Shown: one piece after another, positions 22,987-31,912 of the stretch
Numbering within the stretch: the first letter of the stretch is position 1
How the letters are laid out: every line of letters starts with the position of its first letter
Source of the DNA: JACVRW01 sp963827065
GTDB taxonomy: Bacteria; Actinomycetota; Thermoleophilia; Solirubrobacterales; Thermoleophilaceae
Length of the DNA stretch: 64,000 nt
Direction: 5' to 3'
Assembly: GCA_963827065.1 (NCBI GenBank)
Contig: CAWGZM010000008.1
Span: 372,001-436,000 of the forward strand
Notes under the pieces: model-generated
Seen by the model: the letters and a program-made list of their open reading frames with translations, nothing else
The model's database searches: none
What the model was told of the DNA's origin: nothing
Program-made: the position numbers and the translations under genes

Positions 22987-24228
22987 GTGCTCGCGGATCC
23001 GGCCCGGCGGCGTCGGCTGCTGTTCATCCTGCTCGGCGCGCTGGCACTCGCCTCGGCGCTGACGGGCGCCTTGCTGGGCGCACGCGAATCCGGCGAGCCG
23101 GCCGGCGACCCCGTGCCGCAGGCCGGGCGCAGCGAGCCGAAGACACGGGTCTCCTTCCTTGCTCGCATCGTCCCGCCACCCGCAGCGCGCCCGGAGCCAC
23201 GTGCACAGGTGGGGGCCTTGCCGGCAGGGGTCATCGAGCTGACCCGGCGGCTGCCCGTCGAGCGCAAGGTGGCGCAGCTGTTCGCCTTCGGCTTCGAGGG
23301 GACGGACGCGAGCGCGGACATCGTCGACCGCCTGGGGGGGCTGGGAGCCGGCGCGGTCGTGGTCGGACCCGACAACTACGCAGACGAGGCCCAGCTCGCG
23401 GCCCTCACCGGGTCGCTGAGGGCCGCCGCGCGGCGGCTGCCCCCCTTCGTCCTAACGAGCCAGGAGGGCGGCGAGCTCAACTCACTGCCGGGCCTGCCGC
23501 CCTCGAGCCCACCGGCCGACATCGCCTCCGCTGCGCAGGCCGGCGCCGAGGCGCTCGCCTCCGGCCGGGCGCTGCGCGGCCTCGGCGTGAACGGCGTGCT
23601 CGGCCCGGTGGTCGACGTCGGGCCCGAGTCGGGCTCGGCGCTTGGCGCGCGCGTGTATTCGGACGACCCGGAGGAGGTGGCCGCCTATGCGCGGAGGACG
23701 GTCGAGGCCTACCGCACGGCGCGCGTGTTCAGCTCCGCGGCGCACCTGCCGGGCCTCGGCGGCGCCGACCAGGCGACCCAGGAGGGCCCGGCGACCGTGG
23801 GACTCGAGCTCGAGCAGCTGCGCGAGCGTGACCTGATCCCGTTCGAGGCCGCCATCGCGGCGGGCGTACCCGGCGTGACACTGGCGCACGCGCTCTACCC
23901 GTTCAGCGACTTCACCGTCCCCGCCTCGCTCTCGCGCGCCGTGGCCACGGGACTGCTGCGCGACGAGCTCGGCTTCGAGGGTGTCGCGCTCACCGACGAC
24001 CTCGCCGACCCCGCCATCACGACTCTCTACACGGTCCCCGACGCTGCGGTCGAGGCGGTCCGCGCGGGTGCGGACATGATTCAGGTGTCGGGGGCGCCCG
24101 GCGAGCAGCAGGCCGCGTACGTGGCCGTGCTGCAGGCCGTTCGCTCGGGGCGCATCCCGCGCGCGCGTCTCGACAGGGCGGTCGGGCGGATCCTCTCCGT
24201 CAAGCGCGACTACGGCCTCATCCGCTGA
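22987..24228 (+). CDS. Glycoside hydrolase family 3-like membrane-anchored or secreted protein
   Basis: A 413-residue protein starting at GTG 22987. Residues 10-30 are a hydrophobic signal/anchor, followed by a Pro-rich linker and a GH3 N-terminal barrel (about 85-410). The catalytic-nucleophile region VALTDDL is kept, as is GAVVVGPDN. The usual KHFPG motif reads AHLPGLGG and the usual DQEGG reads SQEGG, so two substrate-binding residues differ. It resembles NagZ-type beta-N-acetylhexosaminidases that recycle or trim peptidoglycan, but activity is less certain. The end overlaps the convergent molybdopterin gene by 11 bp. Confidence 0.82.
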   Translation: MLADPARRRRLLFILLGALALASALTGALLGARESGEPAGDPVPQAGRSEPKTRVSFLARIVPPPAARPEPRAQVGALPAGVIELTRRLPVERKVAQLFAFGFEGTDASADIVDRLGGLGAGAVVVGPDNYADEAQLAALTGSLRAAARRLPPFVLTSQEGGELNSLPGLPPSSPPADIASAAQAGAEALASGRALRGLGVNGVLGPVVDVGPESGSALGARVYSDDPEEVAAYARRTVEAYRTARVFSSAAHLPGLGGADQATQEGPATVGLELEQLRERDLIPFEAAIAAGVPGVTLAHALYPFSDFTVPASLSRAVATGLLRDELGFEGVALTDDLADPAITTLYTVPDAAVEAVRAGADMIQVSGAPGEQQAAYVAVLQAVRSGRIPRARLDRAVGRILSVKRDYGLIR

Positions 24229-26224
24229 GCGGCTCGATCTCGACGCGGTTGTCGTTGAAGGTGGGGGCGTTGCCGATCTCCGTCAGCCGCTGTGAGGTCG
24301 TGGCCTGGGCGCTGCGGCCGGCGGCGTAGTCGCGGTTCCACCAGCCCATCGGAGCGACGAGCACGCCCGGACGCGCGTCGTCCGACACGCGCGCGGCGCA
24401 GCTGAACTCGCCGCGGTCGTTCCAGACACGCACGGCGGCTCCGTCCCCGATGCCGCGTGCGCTCGCATCGGCCGGGCTCACCACCACCTCGGGATGCGGC
24501 TGCGCCGAGTGCTGGCGGCGCTGGTTGGCGAAGGTGGAGTTCAGGAAGAGGTGGGTCTTCGGCGTGACCAGCGCGAGTGGGAAGCGCTGGCCGAGCGCCA
24601 CGTCGGCCACCTCGGCCGGAGGGACGTAGTCCGCCCGCAGAACGAGCCTGCCGGACTCGGTGGCGAAGCCGCCGTCGGCGTGGGGCGCCGGCCCCTGACC
24701 GAGATCGATCTTCGTCCAGCCGCGCTCGCGCAGGCCGTCCTCATCGAAGTCGGCGAGCAGCTCGTCGGCGAGCTCCTGGTCGGTCTCGCGGAACACCGGG
24801 TCGTCGAGTCCAAGCCGCGCGGCCAGCAGCCGGAACGTCTCGGTGTTCGGCTTGGCCTCCCCGACCGGCGCGATTGCCGGCTCGTTCCAGGTCAGGTAGT
24901 GGTGGCCCCAGGAGAACAGCACGTCGAGGTGCTCGAGCTGGGTGGTGGCGGGCAGCACCACGTCGGCGTGCAGCGCGGTATCGGTCATGAACTGCTCGAG
25001 CACGACCGTGAACAGGTCGTCGCGGCGCAGGCCGGCGAGCACCTGCTCCTGATCTGGGGCGATCGCGGCCGGGTTCGAGTTCCAGCAGACGAGCGCCTTG
25101 ACCGGCGGGTCGAGCTCTTCGTCGATGAGCGCCGCGCCGACCTGCGACATGTTGATCGTGCGCACCGGCCCGGGCCGCAGCTCGGCGCCCTGGAGCGAGT
25201 ACCCGGAGACGGCTGAGGCGGTCGCGGTCGGAATGTAGGAGCAGCCGCCGCCGCGTTCGCGCCAGGCGCCGGTGAGGGCCGGCAGCGAGGCGAGCGTCGA
25301 GTAGGCCGCCGGCGCCCCGAGGTGGCGCTGCGCGCCCACTCCGAGCCGAAGCAGCGCCGGCCGCGTCGAGGCGAACTCACGGCCCACGCGCGCGATCGTG
25401 TCGGCGTCGACGCCGCTGACCTCGGCGGCGCGCTCGACGGGGAAGTCGCCCAGCGCGGCGAGCAGCTCGTCGTAGCCCTCGGCGTGGGCGCGGCACCAGT
25501 CCTCGTCCTGGAGCCCGGCGTCGACGATCGCCCGCATCATCCCCATGCCGAGCGCGGCGTCGGTCCCCGGCAACGGGCGCAGGTGCTCGTCCGCCACGCG
25601 GGCGGTGCGGCTGCGGAACGGGTCCACCACCACGAGCCGCGCGCCGGCCTTGCGCGCGTCGAGCAGCTTGCGCCACAGGTGCGGCGCCGTCGACATCGGG
25701 TTCCAGCCCCAGATCAGCACGTAGCGAGCGTTCGGCCACTCCTCGGGATCGACCTCCGGTGAGACGCCGTGGGCCATGGTCGTCCCGCGCATACCGGCCG
25801 TCGCGCAGATCGTGCGCTCGAGCTCTGTGGCGCCGAGCGCGTTCATCACGCGCGCGCTCATGATGTTGCCCTGGATCATTCCCTGGGTGCCCATGTACGA
25901 GTAGGGCAGGATCGCCTCGCCGCCGTGCTCCCCGCGCACGCGCACGAGGCCGGCGGCCACGCGCTCGAGCGCGTCGTCCCAGGACACGGGCTCGAAGTTC
26001 CCCTCGCCCTTGGGGCCGCTCCGCACCAGCGGGTGCAGGATGCGATCGTCGGCGTAGACGCGCTCGAGGTAGTTGGAGACCTTGCCGCACAGGAACCCGA
26101 CGGTGATCGGGTGATCCGGGTCACCGGCAAGAGCGACCGCCTTCCCGTCTTCGACGGTCACGTGCATCGCGCAGGTGTCCGGACAGTCGTGCGGGCACGC
26201 GCCGCGGACGAGTCGGGTGGCCAT
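24218..26224 (-). CDS. Molybdopterin-dependent oxidoreductase (DMSO-reductase family)
   Basis: A 668-residue protein. The N-terminal CPHDCPDTC plus the later CGK form the [4Fe-4S] site, and the N-terminal, central and C-terminal dinucleotide-binding regions (IWGWNPMSTAPHLW, WNSNPAAIAPDQ, TPKTHLFLNSTFANQ) are those of the bis-MGD enzymes. No Tat signal is present, so the enzyme is cytoplasmic. The substrate is not evident; formate, thiosulfate or sulfoxide-type reactions occur in the family. TAGCAT lies exactly 6 nt before the ATG with no ribosome site. A palindromic repeat separates it from the histidine kinase. Confidence 0.92.
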   Translation of the reverse strand: MATRLVRGACPHDCPDTCAMHVTVEDGKAVALAGDPDHPITVGFLCGKVSNYLERVYADDRILHPLVRSGPKGEGNFEPVSWDDALERVAAGLVRVRGEHGGEAILPYSYMGTQGMIQGNIMSARVMNALGATELERTICATAGMRGTTMAHGVSPEVDPEEWPNARYVLIWGWNPMSTAPHLWRKLLDARKAGARLVVVDPFRSRTARVADEHLRPLPGTDAALGMGMMRAIVDAGLQDEDWCRAHAEGYDELLAALGDFPVERAAEVSGVDADTIARVGREFASTRPALLRLGVGAQRHLGAPAAYSTLASLPALTGAWRERGGGCSYIPTATASAVSGYSLQGAELRPGPVRTINMSQVGAALIDEELDPPVKALVCWNSNPAAIAPDQEQVLAGLRRDDLFTVVLEQFMTDTALHADVVLPATTQLEHLDVLFSWGHHYLTWNEPAIAPVGEAKPNTETFRLLAARLGLDDPVFRETDQELADELLADFDEDGLRERGWTKIDLGQGPAPHADGGFATESGRLVLRADYVPPAEVADVALGQRFPLALVTPKTHLFLNSTFANQRRQHSAQPHPEVVVSPADASARGIGDGAAVRVWNDRGEFSCAARVSDDARPGVLVAPMGWWNRDYAAGRSAQATTSQRLTEIGNAPTFNDNRVEIEPLSG

Positions 26225-26230
26225 CAGCCC

Positions 26231-26236
26231 ATGCTA
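26231..26236 (-). promoter_or_regulatory. Probable -10 box of the molybdopterin oxidoreductase (leaderless)
   Basis: TAGCAT on the minus strand lies 6 nt before ATG 26224, and no Shine-Dalgarno is present, which fits transcription starting at the start codon. Confidence 0.5.
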
Positions 26237-26242
26237 CGGCGC

Positions 26243-26300
26243 AAGGGGTCAGGTCTTGCAATCGAGCACCTTCGGTGCGCGATTGCAAGACCTGACCCCC
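26243..26300. repeat. REP/MITE-like palindrome, copy 2
   Basis: Arms starting AAGGGGTCAGGTCTTGCA and ending in its inverse, with 26 bp pairing apart from one mismatch and a TTC loop. It lies in the spacer between the divergent molybdopterin oxidoreductase and histidine kinase genes, 19 bp from the first start. The outer arms match copies 1 and 3; the central hairpin is different. Confidence 0.85.
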
Positions 26301-26357
26301 GCCGATCTCATACCTCCGAGGGATGCAGAGGCAGCGGCGATCGGGCACGATCGAAGA

Positions 26358-27458
26358 ATGCGTCTCCCGTGGACACCGACCGGTCTGCGCGGGTTCGCGA
26401 ACGTCGCGGTTCCGTGGATAGTCGGGATCTTCGGGACACTGGTCGCGCTGGGCGAGGGCGAGAACGGGGCGCCGCCCGGCGTGGTTCTCCTGCTGCTGGC
26501 TCTCGCGGTGGGGCAGGGAGTGGCGATGCGCTGGCGGCGCACCCACCCGATCCCGGTCACGGCGGTGGCGCTCGTCACGGGGCTCGCCGTGCTGGCGATC
26601 TCCCCCGACTCGGTGATGCCCGTGGCGGGCTACTTCGCCGTCGGAGCGCTCGCGTCGGTCTTCCCGCCGCGCGTCTCGCTCTTCGGTCTTGCGGGCGTGA
26701 CCGCCGTGGCCTCGCTCAACTTCTTCACGGTCAACGCCGAAGATGCCGCCTTTGCGATCGTGCTCGGCTTCGGTGCCTGGGCGCTCGGCGAGGCGGCGCG
26801 CAACCGCAGGGTCGTGATCCACGAGGAGGCCCGGCGCGCTGTCGCGGACGAGCAGGCGCGGATCGCGCGCGACGTCCACGACGTCGTGGCCCACTCGGTG
26901 TCGGTGATCGTCGTGCAGGCAGCCGCCGCCGACGACGTGTTCGAGGAGCGTCCCGACCAGGCGCGCGCCGCGCTGCGCTCGATCGAGCAGACCGGCCGCG
27001 ATGCGCTGCGTGAGCTCCGTCTGGTGCTGGGCGCGATGCGGCCCGACCCCGACGCGCCGGAGCACGAGCCCCAGCCGAGCCTGGACCGGCTCGACGAGCT
27101 GGCTGAGCCGCTCCGCGCCGGTGGGCTCGACGTGGTGATGCGTCGCGAGGGAGATGAGGGCGGCCTCCCGGCCGGCGTCGACCTGTCCGCCTACCGCATC
27201 GTCCAGGAGGCGCTTACGAACACGTTGCGTCACGCGCGGGCGACCCGGGCCGAGGTCGTGCTGAGGCGGGGGCCCGATGCGCTCGAGGTCGATGTCCGCG
27301 ACAACGGCCGGCCCGCCGGCACCGCCACGGAGGGCGGGCACGGGCTCATGGGCATGCGCGAGCGCGCCACGATGCTCGGCGGGACCTTCGAAGCCGGGCC
27401 GCTGCCGGAAGGCGGCTACCGGGTTCACGCCCGTCTCCCGCTCGAGGCGACCCCGTGA
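26358..27458 (+). CDS. Sensor histidine kinase, NarL/DesK type
   Basis: A 366-residue protein with four to six N-terminal membrane helices (about 10-150), then a HisKA_3 dimerisation domain with the phospho-accepting His in ARIARDVHDVVAHSVS, and a C-terminal HATPase domain (QEALTNTLRHARA, DVRDNGRP, GHGLMGMRERA). It senses an unknown signal at the membrane and phosphorylates the response regulator encoded next, with which it overlaps by 4 bp (GTGA). The system precedes an ABC exporter, the usual setting for antibiotic or peptide stress sensing. Confidence 0.94.
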   Translation: MRLPWTPTGLRGFANVAVPWIVGIFGTLVALGEGENGAPPGVVLLLLALAVGQGVAMRWRRTHPIPVTAVALVTGLAVLAISPDSVMPVAGYFAVGALASVFPPRVSLFGLAGVTAVASLNFFTVNAEDAAFAIVLGFGAWALGEAARNRRVVIHEEARRAVADEQARIARDVHDVVAHSVSVIVVQAAAADDVFEERPDQARAALRSIEQTGRDALRELRLVLGAMRPDPDAPEHEPQPSLDRLDELAEPLRAGGLDVVMRREGDEGGLPAGVDLSAYRIVQEALTNTLRHARATRAEVVLRRGPDALEVDVRDNGRPAGTATEGGHGLMGMRERATMLGGTFEAGPLPEGGYRVHARLPLEATP

Positions 27459-28117
27459 GCATCGGGGTCGTCATCGCCGACGACCAGGCGCTCGTCCGCG
27501 GCGGCTTCCGCATGATCCTCGACGCCCGGGATGACATCGAGGTCACCGGCGAGGCTGCCGACGGCGCCGAGGCGGTCGAGCTCGTCGAGCAGCTCGAGCC
27601 CAACGTGGTCCTGATGGACGTGCGCATGCCCGGCATGGACGGCATCGAGGCGACCCGCCGCATCGCCGCGGCGGGCAGCGCGAGCCGCGTCGTCGTCCTC
27701 ACCACCTACGACCTCGACGAGTACGTGTTCGCCGCTGTCCGCGCCGGCGCCAGCGGCTTCCTGCTCAAGGACGTGCGCCCGGCGGACCTGGTCGATGCCG
27801 TGCGCGTGGTGGCGGCGGGCGAAGCGCTGCTCGCCCCCAGCGCCACGCGACGGCTGCTCGACCGCTTCGCCGGCTCGCTGCCCGATCCCGGCCCGGCGCC
27901 CGAGATGCTCGAGGAGCTGACCGAGCGCGAGCTCGAGGTGTTCCGGCTGGTCGCGCTCGCGCTCTCGAACTCGGAGATCGCCGGACGGCTCGTGCTCACC
28001 GAGGCGACCGTCAAGACGCACGTGTCCTCGGTGCTGCGCAAGCTCGGCCTGCGCGACCGGGTCCAGGCCGTGGTGCACGCCTACGACGTCGGGCTCGTGC
28101 GGCCGCGCTCATCCTGA
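27455..28117 (+). CDS. NarL/LuxR-family response regulator
   Basis: A 220-residue protein starting at GTG 27455. Residues 1-120 are a receiver domain (VIADDQALVRGG, VVLMDVRMPGMDG with the phospho-Asp, and Lys in FLLKDVRPADL). Residues about 150-215 are a LuxR-type helix-turn-helix (LTERELEVFRLVALALSNSE, TEATVKTHVSSVLRKLGLRD). It overlaps its kinase gene. The likely target is the ABC transporter 67 bp downstream. Confidence 0.96.
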   Translation: MSIGVVIADDQALVRGGFRMILDARDDIEVTGEAADGAEAVELVEQLEPNVVLMDVRMPGMDGIEATRRIAAAGSASRVVVLTTYDLDEYVFAAVRAGASGFLLKDVRPADLVDAVRVVAAGEALLAPSATRRLLDRFAGSLPDPGPAPEMLEELTERELEVFRLVALALSNSEIAGRLVLTEATVKTHVSSVLRKLGLRDRVQAVVHAYDVGLVRPRSS

Positions 28118-28171
28118 AGACTGACCTCCAGGTCCACTCCTCAGACCGATGTCGTGGAGCCTGCCGCGACT

Positions 28172-28177
28172 TAGCTT
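28172..28177 (+). promoter_or_regulatory. Probable -10 box of the ABC transporter operon
   Basis: TAGCTT ends 7 nt before ATG 28185, with no ribosome site between. The 67-bp gap after the response regulator makes a separate, regulator-controlled promoter plausible. Confidence 0.45.
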
Positions 28178-28184
28178 GGCCGGC

Positions 28185-29078
28185 ATGGCTGCAATTGAGA
28201 TAAGAGGGCTGAGCCGGCGCTTCGGATCCGTCCAGGCGGTGCGTGACCTCACCTTCGAGGTGCGCGCCGGGCGGGTTACCGGCTTCATCGGGCCAAACGG
28301 CGCCGGGAAGTCGACCACCTTGCGGATGCTGCTGGGGCTCGTGCATCCGGACTCCGGCGAGGGAACCTTCGACGGGCGAAGCTACGAGGAGCTGGAGCGC
28401 CCCAGCACGCACGTGGGTGCGGTGCTCGAGGACGCGAGCTTCCACCCCGGGCGCAGCGGGCGCAACCACCTGCGCGTCCTGGCCGCGGCGGGCGACCATC
28501 CCGAGTCGCGCGTCGACGAGGTCCTCGACCTCGTCGAGCTGAGCGGCGCGGGGCGCCGGCGCGCCAAGGGCTACTCGATGGGCATGCGCCAGCGGCTCGC
28601 GATTGCCGCCGCGCTGCTCGGCGACCCCGAGGTGCTGATCCTCGATGAGCCGACCAACGGGCTCGACCCGCCCGGCATCCGCTGGGTGCGCGACCTGCTG
28701 CGCGCCGAAGCCGGGCGCGGGCGCGCGGTGCTCGTCTCGAGCCACCTGCTCTCCGAGCTGGCGCTGAGCGCCGACGACGTGGTCGTCATCTCCGGAGGCG
28801 CCCTGCGGGCGAGCGGCCCGCTCGACGAGGTGCTGGGCGGCGACGGCGAGTCCGCCACGCGCGTGCGCAGCGGCGAGCCGGAGCGGCTGGCCGCCGTGCT
28901 GAGCGACAACGGCCGGGCCCTGGAGCGCCAGGGCGCCGACACGCTCGTCATCCCCGGCATGACCCCGGCCGAAGTCGGTCTGCTGGCCGCGAGCGAGGGA
29001 ATCCCGCTGCGCGAGCTCACCGCCACCGGCCGCTCACTTGAAGACGCATTCCTCGACCTCACCGCGGAGGCGGCATGA
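28185..29078 (+). CDS. ABC transporter ATP-binding protein (drug-export type)
   Basis: A 297-residue protein from ATG 28185. GPNGAGKST is Walker A, YSMGMRQRLAIAAALL is a Q-loop-linked signature variant (SMGMR in place of LSGGQ, common in CcmA/bacitracin-type exporters), LILDEPTNGLDP is Walker B, and SSHLLSE the switch His. The last 80 residues are a regulatory tail. It powers the permease encoded next and overlaps it by 4 bp (ATGA). Export of an antimicrobial compound is likely from the context of the upstream two-component system. Confidence 0.95.
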   Translation: MAAIEIRGLSRRFGSVQAVRDLTFEVRAGRVTGFIGPNGAGKSTTLRMLLGLVHPDSGEGTFDGRSYEELERPSTHVGAVLEDASFHPGRSGRNHLRVLAAAGDHPESRVDEVLDLVELSGAGRRRAKGYSMGMRQRLAIAAALLGDPEVLILDEPTNGLDPPGIRWVRDLLRAEAGRGRAVLVSSHLLSELALSADDVVVISGGALRASGPLDEVLGGDGESATRVRSGEPERLAAVLSDNGRALERQGADTLVIPGMTPAEVGLLAASEGIPLRELTATGRSLEDAFLDLTAEAA

Positions 29079-29821
29079 CCACCCTGTTGCGATCCGAGTT
29101 CATCAAGCTGCGCACGACCCGCACGTTCGTCGCGCTCACCGCCGTCGCGGGCGGGCTGTCCCTGCTCCTGACGGTCCTCACGGGCGTGCTGTCCGACCCA
29201 CAGCCGGAGGATGTGGTCACCGACATCTTCGCCAATGACATGAGCAGCGTGTTCATCCTGGTCCTCGCCGTCATCGGCATCACGGGCGAATGGCGCCATC
29301 GCACCATCACCGGCGCCCTGCTCGCGGCGCCGGACCGGCTGCGCTTCCTCGCCGCGAAGGCGGTCGCGTTCGCGGGTGCGGGGCTGGTGATCTCGCTTCT
29401 CATCTCCGCGGCGGTGACGGTTGTCGGGCTCGTGTTCGTCGGCGTGCGCGACCTGCCGGGACCAGCCGCCGGCGAGCTCGGCGAGTACGTCATGCGGAGC
29501 GCCGGGCTCGCCGCCCTCGGGGGAGCCTTCGGCGTTGCGCTGGGTGCGCTAGTCCGCAACCAGGTCGGAGCGATCGTGGGCGTGCTGGTGGCGACCTTCG
29601 TCCTGGAGCCGATGGTGCTCGCGATCGTTCCGGAGGTGGGTCGCTTCGGCCCCTTCGTCGCGCTGCCGACAGCGGCGACCGGCATCGACCCGGCCGCTGT
29701 CGGCCTCGACGAGGCGAACCTGCTCAATCCGCAGCTCGCGACGCTCGCGCTGCTCGGCTGGATCGGGATCGCCTTCGCGGCGGGCGTCGCACTGCTGCGC
29801 CGCCGCGATGTGGAGGGCTAG
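29075..29821 (+). CDS. ABC-2-type transporter permease
   Basis: A 248-residue membrane protein with six predicted helices (about 17-37, 52-72, 98-122, 138-160, 168-188 and 220-241). The N-terminus LLRSEFIKLRTTRTF is typical of ABC-2 permeases associated with bacitracin- or bleomycin-type exporters. It forms the channel for the ATPase encoded upstream. Its TAG stop shares CTAG with the stop of the convergent LysM gene. Confidence 0.92.
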   Translation: MTTLLRSEFIKLRTTRTFVALTAVAGGLSLLLTVLTGVLSDPQPEDVVTDIFANDMSSVFILVLAVIGITGEWRHRTITGALLAAPDRLRFLAAKAVAFAGAGLVISLLISAAVTVVGLVFVGVRDLPGPAAGELGEYVMRSAGLAALGGAFGVALGALVRNQVGAIVGVLVATFVLEPMVLAIVPEVGRFGPFVALPTAATGIDPAAVGLDEANLLNPQLATLALLGWIGIAFAAGVALLRRRDVEG

Positions 29822-30660
29822 AGGCCCGGCGGGACGACCAGGCGCTGCCCGGACATGATCACGTTCGGGTCGCCGCTGCCGATCCGCTCGGCGTTCAGCT
29901 CCCAGAGGCGCTCCACGGCCCTGGCGACCTCGTCCGTGGAGGCGCCGGGGCCGAGCAGGTCCTCGGCGATCAACCAGAGTGACTCGCCCGCGCGCACGAC
30001 GTGGACGCGCTCCGAGTCCGCTGCCCGCACCTGGGCAGGAGGCTCGGCCTGAGCCACCACCGGCACGGGAGCGGGCGCGACCGGGACCGGCTCGATCACG
30101 GTCGCTGCGGGTTGGGGCGGGGCGGGCGGCGTCGCCTCGACGCGCTGTGGCGGGCGCTCTGCCGGCGGTGGAGCGGCCTGTTCGCCCAGCGGTGGAGCGG
30201 GCGGCGTTGCGGTCTCCGGAGCCGGAGCTGCCGGTGGCGGCGCCGGGACAACCGGCGCCGGGACGGCCTCGACCGAGGCCGGCGGCACGACCGGCGGCGG
30301 CTCAACGGGGGGCGGCACCACGGGCGCCGGCTCGACGGGCGGCGGTGTAACGGGCGGCGGCTCCGGCGGGTCGGGCGGCTCCGGAGGCGGCGGCGGGCCG
30401 GGTGTCGGCACGTCGTCCGCGGCGGCGTCGATGTCGGCCTGCTCCTCGGCCGTCGGCTCCTCGGGGAGAACGGGCGCGGGCTCCACCGGCGTCTGGCTGT
30501 CGAGCTGGTCGAGGTAGTTCATGACCTCTTCCTCGCTCGCACCCGGTGGCGGGGGGGTCTGAGCGCCGGCCGCAGCGGACCCGAGCGCCGGGGCGAATAC
30601 GGCAGCGACGGCCAGTGCCGCCCGGCGGCCGGTCACCCTCACTGCGCGCCTGTAACCCAT
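29818..30660 (-). CDS. Secreted proline-rich LysM-domain protein
   Basis: A 280-residue protein starting at ATG 30660 behind GGAG. A signal peptide (residues 1-33, cleavage near AAAGAQ) is followed by an acidic stretch, a long Pro/Val/Ala-rich region (about 80-215, many PPPVEP-type units) and a C-terminal LysM domain (about 225-278, VHVVRAGESLWLIAEDLLG) that binds peptidoglycan. The Pro-rich part is probably an extended spacer through the cell wall. No catalytic domain is present. A longer frame upstream is antisense to the next gene and not used. Confidence 0.88.
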   Translation of the reverse strand: MGYRRAVRVTGRRAALAVAAVFAPALGSAAAGAQTPPPPGASEEEVMNYLDQLDSQTPVEPAPVLPEEPTAEEQADIDAAADDVPTPGPPPPPEPPDPPEPPPVTPPPVEPAPVVPPPVEPPPVVPPASVEAVPAPVVPAPPPAAPAPETATPPAPPLGEQAAPPPAERPPQRVEATPPAPPQPAATVIEPVPVAPAPVPVVAQAEPPAQVRAADSERVHVVRAGESLWLIAEDLLGPGASTDEVARAVERLWELNAERIGSGDPNVIMSGQRLVVPPGL

Positions 30661-30727
30661 CAGGTTTCTCCTGCATGCCCCAAGGGGAAGATGGGAAAAC
30701 CTAGCGTCCCCAGGAGATTCAACGACA

Positions 30728-31852
30728 ATGACTCGCCGCCTCGCCCCGCCCGCCATCGCTCTCTGCCTGCTCGCAGCCGGCGCCGCCCCGGCGTACGCCG
30801 CGCCGGAGTTGATCGAGGGAAGCGTCTCGCCGCCGCCGGGCGCGTTCGCCTCCTCCGCGGTGACAGGTACCGCGACCGTCTTCCTCGACGAGAGCGCGTT
30901 CCGCAAGCGCGGCACGTTCCGCACGGTCGGCTTCGCGACCGTCAGGAACGGCAACTTCAACGTCACGACGCCCGTCACGCCGATGCTGCGGCGCGTCGCG
31001 GGGCGCAACGCCGGCAACGTCAACCTGCTGCTGCTCGTCAAGACCGCGGCCGGCAAGGCCGTGCTGCCCTTCACGCGCAAGCTGTCGGACGGGGGCTGGC
31101 TCGCCCGCTCCTCGACCTCGCCGCGCCTTCCCCTGCACCCGTGGGGCAATGGCACCACCAGCACCAAGGCACTCGCCAGCCAGGAGCGGTCGGACTGCGA
31201 GTGGAGGCGCTCGAAGAACTACTACCGCTACACGCGCGTGGGCCAGCTGCACCAATGGGGCGGCTTCCGCTCAACCTTCTATTACGCGAGCGGATCGCAG
31301 GCCGATTCCGAGATCGGAGCGGCGGTGGCGTACGGCCGCGCCGGCTTCGAGGCGAGGGGCGAGACCTCGGTCACGAAGACGACCGTCGGCGAGCGCGGCT
31401 CGATCATCAGGCCGCCGGGTCCCGGCGCCTTCTCGCGCTACGTCCAGACGCGCTTCGCCTACTACTACCTCTACCTCCACGGCAACGACTGCAACCGCGG
31501 CCCCGGTGACCTGACCAGGGTCCTGCGGACCAGCCACCACGTGGGCGGGTCGTACTACAAGAAGTACGACGACGCCGCCAGCGTGCTCGACGGCAGCTGC
31601 CACACCGCGGACAGCGACCACAGGCTCATCGTCGCGCCGAAGAGCACCGAATGGGCTTCCAGCGGCACGGCAAAGAGCGTCTCGCGCGCTATCAGCATCT
31701 TCGGCATCACGCTGGGCAGCCGAAGCGGCTGGTCGACGCACGTAAAGACCGAATGGGAGAACGTCGGCACGGTGCCGCGGGCTATCTGCTCGGTCTACGG
31801 CGAGCCCAATACCGCTCCGGTCACCTACGTCGGCGGCGTGATCCGCGACTGA
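30728..31852 (+). CDS. Secreted protein of unknown function
   Basis: A 374-residue protein with a clear signal peptide (residues 1-24, MTRRLAPPAIALCLLAAG, cleavage near AYA-AP) and AGGAG 12 nt before the ATG. The mature part is rich in Tyr, Ser and Thr, has four to six cysteines (CEW, NDCNRG, GSCHTA, AICSVYG) that may form disulfides outside the cell, and shows no membrane helix. I do not recognise a family or active site. It stands alone between the LysM gene and an OmpR-type two-component system, divergent from the former. Confidence 0.8.
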   Translation: MTRRLAPPAIALCLLAAGAAPAYAAPELIEGSVSPPPGAFASSAVTGTATVFLDESAFRKRGTFRTVGFATVRNGNFNVTTPVTPMLRRVAGRNAGNVNLLLLVKTAAGKAVLPFTRKLSDGGWLARSSTSPRLPLHPWGNGTTSTKALASQERSDCEWRRSKNYYRYTRVGQLHQWGGFRSTFYYASGSQADSEIGAAVAYGRAGFEARGETSVTKTTVGERGSIIRPPGPGAFSRYVQTRFAYYYLYLHGNDCNRGPGDLTRVLRTSHHVGGSYYKKYDDAASVLDGSCHTADSDHRLIVAPKSTEWASSGTAKSVSRAISIFGITLGSRSGWSTHVKTEWENVGTVPRAICSVYGEPNTAPVTYVGGVIRD

Positions 31853-31873
31853 CATACAGCGGCGCCGCGCGCT

Positions 31874-31889
31874 CTCAGCTTCTTCTCAG
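31874..31889 (+). promoter_or_regulatory. CTCAG direct repeat, probable OmpR-type regulator site (autoregulation)
   Basis: TCTCAGCTT occurs twice with an 11-bp period (CTCAG at 31874 and 31885), one DNA turn, ending 23 nt before the response-regulator ATG. Tandem half sites one helical turn apart are how OmpR/PhoB-type dimers bind. The same CTCAG-N6-CTCAG is found before the PepSY gene of this cluster. Confidence 0.6.
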
Positions 31890-31912
31890 CTTGGGAGCGT
31901 GATCATGGGTGC

